In this document: positions 34,933 through 45,329 of the stretch, in pieces | Layout: each line of letters begins with the position of its first letter | Numbering within the stretch: position 1 is the first letter of the stretch | Assembly (NCBI RefSeq): GCF_000003855.2 | Contig: NW_003101657.1 | Location: forward strand, 156,083-220,082 | From: Blastomyces gilchristii SLH14081 | Taxonomy: Eukaryota > Ascomycota > Eurotiomycetes > Onygenales > Ajellomycetaceae | Direction: 5' to 3' | Length of the DNA stretch: 64,000 nucleotides | Translations under genes and position numbers: made by a program | Notes under the pieces: model-generated | What the model was told of the DNA's origin: nothing | Seen by the model: only the letters and a program-made list of their open reading frames with translations | The model's database searches: none

Positions 34933-35632
34933 TCAGCGTCTTCTGCGGGCGGCCTGGTCCAACCGGTGGTCTAGACTCTCCACTCTAGATCTGTATTGCT
35001 TGACGATGTCCCTGATGCGTCGGATCTTGTCGAATTCAGTTTCCAATTCATCGATGTTTTGTAATATTTGGTGCATTCGCGCAATCTCGATATCTGCATT
35101 CGCAACGACATTGCCCGCTTCGTCATAGGTATTTTGGATTGATAGTTCAGATTGTTCAGTCAACTATATAGGGGATGATATTATTAGCGCCAGCTCTTTA
35201 AAAGGCCCGACAAAAGATAAACAACTAATCAGTCACAAAGCGGCTTGAGGAACGTATTGGGCTCTAGAAGCGCAAAAAGCGATAGAAGCAATCTAGAATC
35301 TAGATATAAAATTGCAAAAGAACCAACGGCGGCGGATGGCAACCTACATAATCTATTCTTCGCCGTATATCCCTCAACAGATTCTCGAGTTGATAATAGA
35401 GCGCTTGCAAGCTATCCGGGTCGAGCAGCAGTCTGCCATGACTACTGGCAGCGCTGGCGGCACTGGTAGCCCGCGAGCTCGAATTGCTATTCCTCCCCAT
35501 GCCTCTCCCCCGGGACACAAGGCTGCCAGCGCGGCTCCCCTGGAGGGCGATCTGCTGCTGGTGCACCGCCATCTGCATCTCGGCGGAGGTGAGGCCGAAC
35601 CGGGCATCAGGAATGGACGTTGACGCGGACAT
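34933..35632 (-). CDS. Putative BLOC-1 subunit, Cnl1/BLOC1S4-like coiled-coil protein
   Basis: Two exons, 35632-35348 and 35163-34933, joined in frame (donor GTAGGT, acceptor TATAG) to give 171 aa. Residues 1-70 are Ser/Ala/Gln-rich and probably disordered. From about residue 72 a helical region begins LDPDSLQALYYQLENLLRDI and continues through ADIEIARMHQILQNIDELE and FDKIRRIRDIVKQYRSRVE, ending in a basic AARRRR tail. The spacing and pattern of this helix pair resemble yeast Cnl1, the BLOC-1 subunit 4 homologue that acts in endosome maturation. The match was made from recollection of the pattern, not an alignment score, so another small coiled-coil complex subunit is possible. The gene structure is more certain than the function. 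Confidence 0.65.
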
Positions 35633-36845
35633 CTGGTATTTGGCTGGTGTGTGCGCAAAGACATGCTCTTAAAACAGAAAGTCGTCGAACGCACGGGAGG
35701 GGATGGGGCGGGCGGATTGGTGGTAGTTCATGTTGGAGAACAAATGCGGGATGAACTGTTTTGGATAAAGGGAACCCGGAAGAGGGGGGAGGAGGGAAAG
35801 CGAGGTCTGTTGTATTTTAAGTATAACTAGATGATCTCCTGAATTCACCCAGACAGGCGTTATTCCGCACTAAGCATCAATAGTGGCATATGGCTAGATC
35901 CGCGAGAAGTCGCAGAACGGGTAATTCTGCGGATGACGAGCAGGATCGCAGCCACACCGGGATTTTAGCTCGGCGGAGGCTGAAGCCGTGGCGAAGGCGC
36001 AGTATGAGACGGGGAGGAGAGGGAAAGCAATGACAAGGTTGGCGAAGGGAAGGAGATAGGATATATATTTTGGCGATGGGAAGAAGGAGGACCAGGAGGA
36101 TCTCAAGAGATGGAGATGGAGATGGAGATAGATGAAGATGAGAATGAGGTCTGGGGTTTGGGGTTTCGAGGGTTGGCAGTTGAGCTGGTGACCTTTTTAC
36201 CCCCAGGCAAAGGAAACACAACAACTTCCAACCAACGCCGGATATTTATCAATCCCTGTATTCAATTTATCCATTATTATTTGAATTTGCTGAATTTGCA
36301 TTTATTTTAACTAATATTATTATGATACTTATTCTACTTGTAGGTTCAAAAAAGAAAACATGTGACGGGGCCCTCACAGAAACAGCTACATACACTATGT
36401 AGCCAGGCCAAAAAATGCTCCATCGCCTGCTCCAATACATCCGTCAAGTTTCGACAAAACAAGTCAAACGTCCGTCTGGATTGGATGGAGCTAGAAAAAG
36501 AAATATATCTCCATTTCCCTCCTTGATCTGCCAGAAGAGAAAAGAGGGACATCGGAGGAATGCTGAAGCTATGGTATTTCCCCAAGCCCCGGAGTAAATA
36601 ACTATCCTGGATATAACTAAAGCAATCAAATCCCCTCTTCCAGCGCCGTTATCAGCCGGTCAATTGGCATCCATCCCACACACGCCGCATGGAAATAATA
36701 ATAATAATAACTAGCAGCTGGTCGCCGTGTGAACCGGATATGGCATCTCCCGCATCTCCCGCATCTCCCGCACATCCTCGTCCGCTATCACAGTCTAGCC
36801 TACTACCTCTACAAGTCACACGCGCATCTCGCCCTCCCAAAGATT

Positions 36846-36881
<36 letters not shown>

Positions 36882-37714
36882 AAGCTTTGCCGTTATCGTC
36901 AACTTGTCGCTGGGCACAGACGGCGGCCAGGCCTCAATTATTAAGAACCTCCATGTCCATTCCATCTGACGGGCAGGGCTTCACTGCGGCCATTGGCCAT
37001 CGGTGGGTTGCTCCATTCCTCGGATATCCTGCCCCCACGGTCCCGCCATCGTAAAACATCCAAAGAATCCGAAACTACGGAGTAGTAGGAGAGAAGATGT
37101 GAAAACGAAAAAAAAAAGGTGATCTAGATCAGTAGTGGCTGCAACGCCTTCTTTTTTTCCATTCCCTTGCCCTCCTTGTGCCTACTGCAGGGTGTGCGGC
37201 GTAGGGCTTTCGGCTGCCCAACCTGTGAGGCTCAGGCGGGAACAGAGCTTCAGGGCGCATTCGATTGGCCCTTGGAACAAGTTTCCGTTTATGCAACACC
37301 TGCATGGGTTGCTGTTCATCGTTTCTGTAAGCTGTACGGAGTACATGGAATGTACTGTACAATAAGTTGGTTGGACTGGAGCCGTTGGACTAGCTGCAAG
37401 CTTCCCCAAGCTGCTTCCCCCGTGGGTTTGGGTGCTGGTAACTAACTTAGTTAACTAACTTACCGCATTTGCTCAAATCACTCTAAATATTTAACCGCAG
37501 ACAACACCGGAACAAACCTCAAACTTCGTTCCAGCTCCCCAACCAGCCAACCAACCAACCTCTACAGCGCTTTTCTCCACAGACACCACCGTCCTCTGAT
37601 AATTCACGCTACTTAACCTTTTTTATTGCTTTGTTATTTTTCTAATTCTCGCCTTCTCTCCACCCTCGCGCCCTTGCCACTCGATTTCGCGTTTCTAAAG
37701 TCGTCGCTTTCTCG
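35633..37714. other. Intergenic region with shared upstream sequences (Cnl1-like / WBP11)
   Basis: Divergent spacer of about 2.1 kb. It includes a GAGATG minisatellite near 36,108-36,128, a GCATCTCCC repeat at about 36,742-36,770 and a T33 tract. The last 250 bp before 37,715 are CT-rich with CCAACCAACCAACC, typical of a fungal 5' UTR. Overlapping frames on both strands show no family resemblance. Confidence 0.6.
36847..36879 (+). repeat. Homopolymer T33
   Basis: Uninterrupted run of 33 T. Its length in the assembly may be inexact. Confidence 0.9.
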
Positions 37715-38704
37715 ATGGCAAAGGATAAGGAACGCTCCATCAACCCCGCCCTAGCCCAACGGCGGCTGGAGAAGGCCAAAGCCTTGAAAAAGGGTAAAGC
37801 TGAGGTCCAAGCTCGTCGGAATGAAAAGCTCGCGCGTCGCAACCCAGACCGGCTCCAGCGCCAAATCGACAATCTCAAGGCCGTCGAGGAGTCGGGGCAG
37901 CCACTGAAACCGTCCGAGAAGCAACATCTTGAAGAGCTCGAGAGGGATCTCCGCGCTGTCAAGAAGGCTAGAGAGGCCCTTGGTGACAAGGCTCCGACAT
38001 TTGGTGGGGGTGAGGCTAGACAGGGAACGCATTCTCATTCTGATCGAGGGGGTCGCAGTGATGGTGGTGGTCGCGGAGGGGTTCTGGGGAAGAGAAGGCG
38101 GGATGGCCAGGAAAACAACCGGTGGCGGCGACGTGATAATGACGATGGCGAGGGCAGCAGCGATACAGACGAGAGCGTTCGACGGATCCCCATGCCAAAG
38201 GACACCCCTCCACCCATCCCGCGCCAGCATCATGCACCCCGCCGCGCAACCAATGCAAACATGGAACCCCTTGGTGAAGGTAGAGGGCCCGGCGAAGCGC
38301 AAGCCACCACCACCACCACCACTGTTCCCGTTTCTCACCCACCTGCGGCACAACCCAAACCTGAGCCGAAAACAGTCTACGAAGCGGCCCCCGTGATCAA
38401 AGACCTGCGGAAGGAAGCTGTGAGCAAGTTCGTCCCGACCGTTGTGCGCATGAAACAGGAGGCCGCCAAGGGCCAACCCGGCAGGTTGTTGGAGCCTGAG
38501 GAAATGGATCGACTTGAGAGAGAAGGTTACATACCAGGTGCTTCTTCTCAAGCGTTCCAGCCTTCGCCTGTCGAATCTGGAGCTGCCACTGGAACTGGAC
38601 CGGGAACTGGCTCTCCTGCACCGAATGCTACACCCCCTACGGAAGTTAATACGTCGAAGACGAGAACGGTGCAGATAGAGGACGTTGAGGACGAAGATAT
38701 CTAA
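37715..38704 (+). CDS. WW-domain-binding protein 11 (WBP11) family, splicing-associated
   Basis: Single exon, 329 aa. The N-terminal 80 residues, MAKDKERSINPALAQRRLEK followed by a K/R-rich helix and RNPDRLQRQID, match the Wbp11 domain. The middle is low complexity: Arg/Gly-rich, a basic RRRRD segment, and a proline stretch (MPKDTPPPIPRQ) of the type bound by WW domains. Residues about 217-270, VYEAAPVIKDLRKEAVSKFVP to EEMDRLEREGY, are a second conserved block. The acidic C-terminus ends EDVEDEDI. Animal WBP11 is a spliceosome-associated nuclear protein that works with WW-domain partners; the same role here is inferred from family. It starts at the only ATG preceding the conserved domain. A 266-codon open frame on the other strand is a compositional shadow. 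Confidence 0.88.
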   Translation: MAKDKERSINPALAQRRLEKAKALKKGKAEVQARRNEKLARRNPDRLQRQIDNLKAVEESGQPLKPSEKQHLEELERDLRAVKKAREALGDKAPTFGGGEARQGTHSHSDRGGRSDGGGRGGVLGKRRRDGQENNRWRRRDNDDGEGSSDTDESVRRIPMPKDTPPPIPRQHHAPRRATNANMEPLGEGRGPGEAQATTTTTTVPVSHPPAAQPKPEPKTVYEAAPVIKDLRKEAVSKFVPTVVRMKQEAAKGQPGRLLEPEEMDRLEREGYIPGASSQAFQPSPVESGAATGTGPGTGSPAPNATPPTEVNTSKTRTVQIEDVEDEDI

Positions 38705-39655
38705 CGGAGCGCTCTACATGGGAGTTCTATTATTTTTTATTTTTCCATTTTCCATTTCCATTTTTTTCATGTATCTTTACGGATCGGGGTTGCTGTCGAT
38801 TATTCGCACAATGTCTTGGGATTTCTGGCGTCATATACAGGGACGTTTTAGGATTATGGCATACACAAAATGTTTCACGGAACTGCTTTTTTTAAATCTT
38901 TTATACCGGTGTATTTTATTACTGCTTATCACCCATCTGTTTATTCAGAGAAAATGATTGCAAAGCAGAAAACACAACCGCGAACCACCTGACACCACCA
39001 AACCCGACCACCCTCCCTCCCAATATCTCCTTCTCCATGTCCTTCAAACCGAAATCATCCATGTCTCACCTTGCATCCTCATCTCATCTTAATGCCGGCG
39101 AACCCACCTCCCATCCCGCGAATCAACATGGACCTCCTCATCTCCACGACGACCCCAGTTACGCATAATTACAGCAGATATATATGCAGGGGCGAAATGG
39201 GTGGCGGCAGCACTACACTACCCAGAAGCGTACAGCCGGTGTGGTGTGCTCACAGCTGAGGCAATGGCGGTTGCGGTTGCGGACGGAGTGATTCTATTCG
39301 CGTGCATTGTTTTTTGAAAGAATTTGGTTGGGTTGGGCGTTGTTGGTACTACTTTGGGAACCCGCTGAGTCGGGGAATGCATGTATAACTAACTACACAA
39401 AGCTATATGGATTGTGTCATAAGTGATAAGTGCTATTGATAACCTAGCCAACAAAACACTCACACTCACTTATCGTAAGCATTATTTTTCACAAGGTGCA
39501 ATCAGTGGCCAGTGAGGGTTACAACCGTTTCCACATCCCGATCCCGAGTCGCGGCGCCCCCTCCCCCATTCCGAATCAGGAGCAGGCTGCGTTTTCTCCG
39601 CTCTGGAACGCTAGTTTGCGAGCGAACGGGGGAGTCAGCGAGCTCCCTTGGATTG

Positions 39656-39657
<2 letters not shown>

Positions 39658-39698
<41 letters not shown>
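39658..39698 (+). repeat. Homopolymer A41
   Basis: 41 consecutive A. It faces an almost pure T run 192 bp downstream. Confidence 0.9.
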
Positions 39699-39702
<4 letters not shown>

Positions 39703-39890
39703 CTTCCGCTTGAGGTTGAGTTTCCGTTGCCCGCATGCATGCCGTTAACTGAGTTTCGCTTGGGGGTTTATATGAAGGTACTAGTTGCGCCGGCAATGGC
39801 ATGCGGGATGGGTGGATGTCCAACGCGTATTTCAACAGGTATTTCAACACGAGTGTAGTGTACGGCAGTTTGGTTATATCAGCCGATGTG

Positions 39891-39898
39891 TTTTTTTT

Positions 39899-39929
<31 letters not shown>
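39891..39929 (+). repeat. T-rich homopolymer (39 nt, one C)
   Basis: 20 T, one C, 18 T. Confidence 0.9.
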
Positions 39930-41241
39930 ATTCCTTGGAGTGGAGGGCTATCTGTACAATGCTAAGGGTAACCTCTCTCTTCTCCACGTCGTGCCGTACC
40001 TATACCAAGTTTTGGTGAGGGAGGTCTGCACCGATCACATCAGTATGGACCACGCTGCGCTGCCAGATAATTTTATTTTCCACTCGAGACAAAAAATAAA
40101 TAAATGGAAAGCTATGTAGCAAACAAAAAAAGCCAGACAGAGTCTTCCACCGCTTCCAGTCAATCGGCGTTTGGTTTGAACCCGCGGACATTGTATGGCA
40201 TACCCCTAACATTAAGGTGAGGTAGGCAAAGATAGTCAGTCAGTCAGGTATGAGTCAAAAGTCATGAGCCCAAGGACAAATGACAATGGGTAAAAAGGGT
40301 TTAGTACATCCGTAATGGAAAGTAAGGTGTGAATAAGAGGACTGAGCGATGAGAGAAGATAATCGATTGCTACCAATCAGGGAAAACGAGAAAATGACTC
40401 TGAAAGCGAGGAACGAAAGGGTAGGGAAGGAAAAGGTGCACACAGTGTATAAAAGGACTAGATATCATAGTTATTTTGATAAAATGGGAATGAAGAAAGA
40501 AGAAAAGCGAAATGGAATGAAATGAAAAAGCGCTATACATTTAAAAAAAATAGGGAAACCTAGAAAAAGAAAAGTAAAAGCTAAGTAGTAAACAGCCTCG
40601 CCATGCCAGTTATGTGGTGCAAGTATAGAATAAAATCAAATAGGAATGAGTAGGGGGGGAACTGAGGGTAAACAACAAGTATTTTTCCAGACGGCTCTGA
40701 GGTACGAAAAAGCGACGCCGTTTTAAGATAACATGCAATAGCATCGGTAATAAAGGGGTAAATAAAGGCCGTTTCCGGGGCCTATCGCATTGCAAACAGG
40801 TAGCTTCCCCTGAGAACCCTGATAAGCTACCGAACAGCGGTGGCTAAATTGCGAAAGGCACTTCCAACGCCGTGGAATGCAGCCAGCTGATAAAAACTCC
40901 TTGCGCCGTCTCGAGAGAAAAAGAGAGAGGGAGAAGGAGAGAAAAAGAGCGAGGAAAAGGTAAACAAGGAGAAATCCGACCAGGGAAACGCCAGGCACCT
41001 AAAAAACAAACTCATGTAGACATGGCCTCCTGACAAAGGAAATATGGTGAAGGAAAGAATTCGAGACGGCTCGTCGTGCAGGCGGCGAGACACGCCTCTC
41101 CAAAATACCAAAGCACACTGCTCCCCTGACATGTAATAACAAGCTTTGGACACAAAGGATAACGCCGCATAGACACCAACTGCGGACCCTACAAATGACG
41201 ATTATGATGCGACGCTCAAACACGGATATAACACCGAATTC

Positions 41242-43597
41242 CTATCTAAGGTTTCGAATAACTTTGGCCCCCCTAGCCAAAAATGGGCTGGGCATCTCAT
41301 CTCGCTCCGGATCCCATGTTGCTGGAGGGTCTCTTTCAGCGGTCTTCATGGCGTCAAAAACATGTGTATGAGGAGAAAATCCCGTTGTCGGAATCCTGGA
41401 CTCGCTAGAATTTCGCTTCGTGTCTTCAACTGGCCTGCCACCTGCTCTGGCCTGGGCAAGCTCGACAAGTGTCCGACCGCCCATGTTCCGCTGCAGAACG
41501 GCTTTGAACATCTCCTCGCCGCCAGCGTTTCCTTTGAAGGTCGGCGGTTTGCTCCCTGCCCTGCGGGGAGATCCGCCCTCTCCAGCAAGATTTGCGGATG
41601 AGGGGATCTTCGTTAGGCGACGGGGGGATTTCACTTTTGCCTCTGAAGCAGCAGCGTGTCTAAGATCGTTGTGTGATACAGTAGTGGTAAGGTGGGGTAG
41701 ACCCGAACCTTTAGAGGGGAACAGGCTAGGTTGCGTGCTCAGTTTCTGCATCATGGCAGTTGTATTTTGCCGGAGCAAGGGCCTTACAGGGGCCTTTATT
41801 GGGTCCGGCCTCACTCTCGGCCGCGTGGGAGAAGGCACATCGGGAATATCGTCTTCGTCATCCGAGTTATATGCTAAACATGGTTCCAATTTGGGATTTG
41901 ACCTTGCACCTTCCGCAAATATATTTCTGGAGTTCCCATTTCCTGTAGTGCGGCGCGGGGAAAGGGACAATGAAGCTATAGACATTGGAGACGGTTCAGC
42001 CATTTGTATATCATGGGGGGACTCGAAGGTAGTTTTTGAGCGGCTGAATGGCGTCCGGCCAGCTTTCTTCAGTGGTTTACTGCTCTCAGATGTTGGGGAG
42101 TCAATTGACAGCTCACTGAGATCCGTGGAGGAAGGGAAGTCATCGTCTGCAGTCCCGGTTCCAATAGATGACTGACAAGAGTGCTCCGCAGACGACGTAG
42201 TTTCACCTTCATCAATGGCTGGGGAGGCACTCTTTCTGTGCTTCTGCAGCTCTGTAGCAACTCTTTCTTGGACCTCCATGTCAAATCGTTTCCGAAGCCT
42301 CTCGAGCTCCATTTGAACCTGTCGATCAATCTCGAGCCTCGCTTTCACTTCCCACTCGCGGCGAACCTTATTTTCGATCTCCATTTTCATAGTTGCTTTC
42401 TCCTTCTCTAGACGTGCGTAGTTAAGTTCGACTTCCTTCAACCGCTGCGATACACTTTCCTCCCGTTTACGCAATGAGATACCCAAGTCCACGACTTCTT
42501 TTTCCTTCCGCATGAGGCGAATTACTGGCATGTTTAGCAGGGCAGCGGTGTCCGGCCGGTGGTCCGGGTTGACTCTTAGGCAACTCGCAACCACGCTTTT
42601 GAGCTCAGAAGAGTACATATCCGGTAGAGGCGCAAATTTCCCCTCGCGAATTTTCTGGATGAGTTGGATATGAGTCCGGGCATTGAAAGGAGGCTCCTTC
42701 TGGCATAGTTCATACATGATGCAACCGACCGCCCAGATATCAGAGTGGAGAGTATATTTTTCGGCAGCACATATTTCTGGGGACATATAAAAGGGAGTGC
42801 CAACGTAGGTTGAAGCGAAATCGTGGGATCTCATTTGTTTCGATAGCCCAAAATCGCCCAACTTGACAGACTGATCCGCCCCGAGGAAAACTGTCATCAC
42901 TGGTTAGCCACGCCCAAACGGGGATACAGAGTTTTGTCCTTTTACATACTATTTTCCGGTTTCAGATCGCGATGTAGGATCATCATCTGCGCCTGTTTTC
43001 CTTTCAAGCCGGAAGGTTTATTATTCGGTGGTGGCCCCAGCACATTGGATCCAGCTTCCGGCGGGTCCACGCCGTAGTGACACCGATACAACGCGGTAAC
43101 AAGCTGAGAAAATATCCGCCAAACGAACTCCTCTTCTGCATATTTACCCGTCGCCTTCAAGTTCTTGATAACCATTCCAAGGTCTCCACCACCACAGTAC
43201 TCCATGTAGAGGTAAAGGTCCTGGGAAGCCTTCAGATGCTCTCTGTGATAGTATGCGACAATATTGGGGTGTCGAAGAGAACTGAGGATATTGAACTCGG
43301 TCGTAAGCTGCTCGCGCTCCTTTTGCGACATTTTGACATAGTTAATTTCCTTGCGGCAAAGGATCTGGTAACGTCTGTTAGCTGCTTTGACGAAGTAATA
43401 TGGATACTGCAAGTCCCGGCGTCCATACGTAGCCATCGGCCTTGCGCCTAACTTTGCGGATGACCCCAAATGAGCCGCATCCTATAGACCATTAGCCATG
43501 CCATATTGCAGACTTCACGGCAAAATACGGGAACTTTTTTTTACCTATCCTTTCTAGTACATCATACTTGTCCACTTCGGCCAGCGCAATCGCCATG
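41242..43597 (-). CDS. G2-specific protein kinase NIMA (NEK family), 4 exons, exon 1 frame problem
   Basis: Ser/Thr kinase required for mitotic entry in Aspergillus. Exons: 43597 (or 43566)-43545, 43481-43429, 43364-42950, 42890-41242. With the in-frame start at 43566 the product is 712 aa. Numbered from there: Gly-rich loop GCGSFG at 8-13, catalytic Lys30 (CRKEINY), HRDLKPEN at 156-163, DFG at 176-178, and the fungal NIMA insert YGVDPPEAGSN...GLKGKQAQM before HRD. A Glu/Lys-rich coiled coil follows the kinase domain, then a long Ser/Pro-rich tail with SP and TP sites. The conserved NIMA start MAIALAEVDKYD is present at 43597, but an extra base after its Asp codon shifts the frame to a stop. 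ATGATG at 43566-43561 restores the kinase frame (MMVLERIG). Exon 4 is uninterrupted. Confidence 0.93.
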
Positions 43598-45329
43598 GTT
43601 CGCTAGGAAGAATGTAATAAAGAAACTAAAACAGAAAAAAAGAAACAGACAGGAAATTAATACATGGACAAAGTTTATTTGAATTGAAGTACCTGCAATG
43701 TTAGTATATTCCTCACAACGACGAGTGGTGATGTTTGCAGAGCAGAGGGAAGTTCAAAAAGTCACTGATCGATATCCCATCACCGAAGCTCGTTCACTCT
43801 TCGGACTGTTTCGTTTGGTGGTTGTTGCTAAGCAACCAGTGCCGATGTACATAATTAGCTGTTTCTGGCAGGCGGTGTGGATACTGCCCACTTCTAAGAG
43901 AGAGAGAGAGAGAGAAAAGCTACGTTCTGTACAGTGTATACATCCTATTCTAAGTTAACTTCTAAATTCAATTATATAAATTTACAGAACTACAATCTCA
44001 AGAAGATAGTATAAGTAAGTAATTCCTGGTTTTGTTTATTTAGAGCAATTAAAAAGTTTTGTTGGGAAATCACATGGCGTTAATTGGCTTGGTTAAACTA
44101 CAACATTGTTCGACGAACAAGCCTGGTAAACGTCAAGCTTAATTGTTAAAAAAACAAGACTTCTATATGAGGTGACGAGAGACTAGGGGCACAGGCATGC
44201 AGAGGTTATTCGTTTATCAAGGAGAAAAGGCATCGCTTATTAGTTGTTCGTTTCTCAAACAGCAAAAGCCACTCCCTACCTTGGAATGCAAGTCAAATCC
44301 CAGGGTAACTAATGGTGGTCTGGCTGTTACCCAAACCCGCTATATTGAGGAGATCCTAGAAGACTTCGAAATGGAAAGAGTCAACCCACTCAGCACCCTG
44401 ATGGCGGCCGGCATACGCCTTGAATTCACCCCCGATGAAGGGGGTGGCCTAGGATGATTTTACAACTAAGAGATATCATCAAGGATTTGGGATTGCTGCC
44501 GTATTTGGTCTTGATTCTGATTGGGTAGGGGCAGGGGCAGACGCCCAATACACATCAACTATGGGCTATGTCATTACGATTAATGGGTCGCCGATATTGA
44601 CCTCAATCACCAAGTTATCCATGGGGGCTGAATATATTACAGCTAGCGAAGGCTGCCTGTGAGCTAATCTGGTCGAATGATATGTTATATGACGCTGAGT
44701 TGGTCGATGGAAAAGGTAAGATATGCTTCCTGATGCGGATTGACAATAAGGGATCAATTGATCTTGTGAAAGGAGAAATCCTTGATGTGAAGATCGCGCC
44801 ACATTGAGATATCACATCCTCCGCGAACTGGTTGATAAGGGTGAAATCACGTTAGAACATGTAGGTTCCATGGCCAATATAGCAGATGGCCTCACCAGGC
44901 CATTGGCAGGCCTGCTTTTGAAGAATTCGTCATGAGGATTTTCGATGAAGGATATGGATATGGGCAAGAAGGATCGAAAGGTTTGGTACTGGTATTACAG
45001 CAGGTTGATGGATTTAGCCCACACCCTTTTGATTTTTACAGTTATTGCCTTGCAGGCGTCTATTCCTAATGAGGGAACTAGAGTCTGAATCCTGTAATCT
45101 ATTATTATTGCCTTTTTGAAGGAATTGGCAGCTAGCGGGTTGCCGGTTGAGAACGCCGTAGCAAGGGGGGGGTGCTGGTGCTCCGACTACCTAGGTAAGT
45201 ACCGCAGTCACGTGTCCCCCTTTTTTATAGAGAACACTTTGTAGTGTCGCCATCGACGTCAACTTGGAATTCATAGTCTTCTCTGCTGTGCTGCACTTGA
45301 TATTAGTGCTTTATACTGACCTGTCAGAT
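43598..45329. other. Divergent upstream region nimA / ankyrin-BTB gene with copia remnant
   Basis: Contains both promoters. A GA repeat lies near 43,898-43,915, and the decayed copia fragment occupies the centre. Confidence 0.6.
44270..44935 (+). mobile_element. Ty1/copia fragment (RT end and RNase H), internally deleted
   Basis: The plus strand reads GGLAVTQTRYIEEILEDFEM...PLSTLMAAG near 44,310-44,410, the copia RT end. After a deletion of the LMYxMxxTRPD region it reads ADAQYTSTMGYVITINGSPI near 44,537-44,595, then LSMGAEYITASEGCL near 44,615-44,660. The copia RNase H end is recognisable in shifted frames (MRIDNKGSIDLVKGEI near 44,735; LVDKGEITLEHVGSMANIADGL near 44,830-44,895). Frameshifts and stops abolish coding. 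No LTRs were found. Unlike the AT-rich block its base composition is normal. Confidence 0.8.

Larger units (their letters stand above)
38705..41241. other. Convergent intergenic region WBP11 / nimA
   Basis: About 2.5 kb with long homopolymers and GA-rich DNA at 40,470-40,600 and 40,915-40,970. No coding region is supported. Confidence 0.6.

Noticed and set aside
37751..38551. 266-codon open frame opposite the WBP11 gene
   Set aside because: It lies fully antisense to a conserved coding region, and its low-complexity Trp/His/Ser content is a by-product of the sense codons.
45264..45329. Upstream ATG extending the ankyrin-BTB protein
   Set aside because: It adds a hydrophobic stretch not expected for this cytosolic family; the ATG at 45330 gives a better start.
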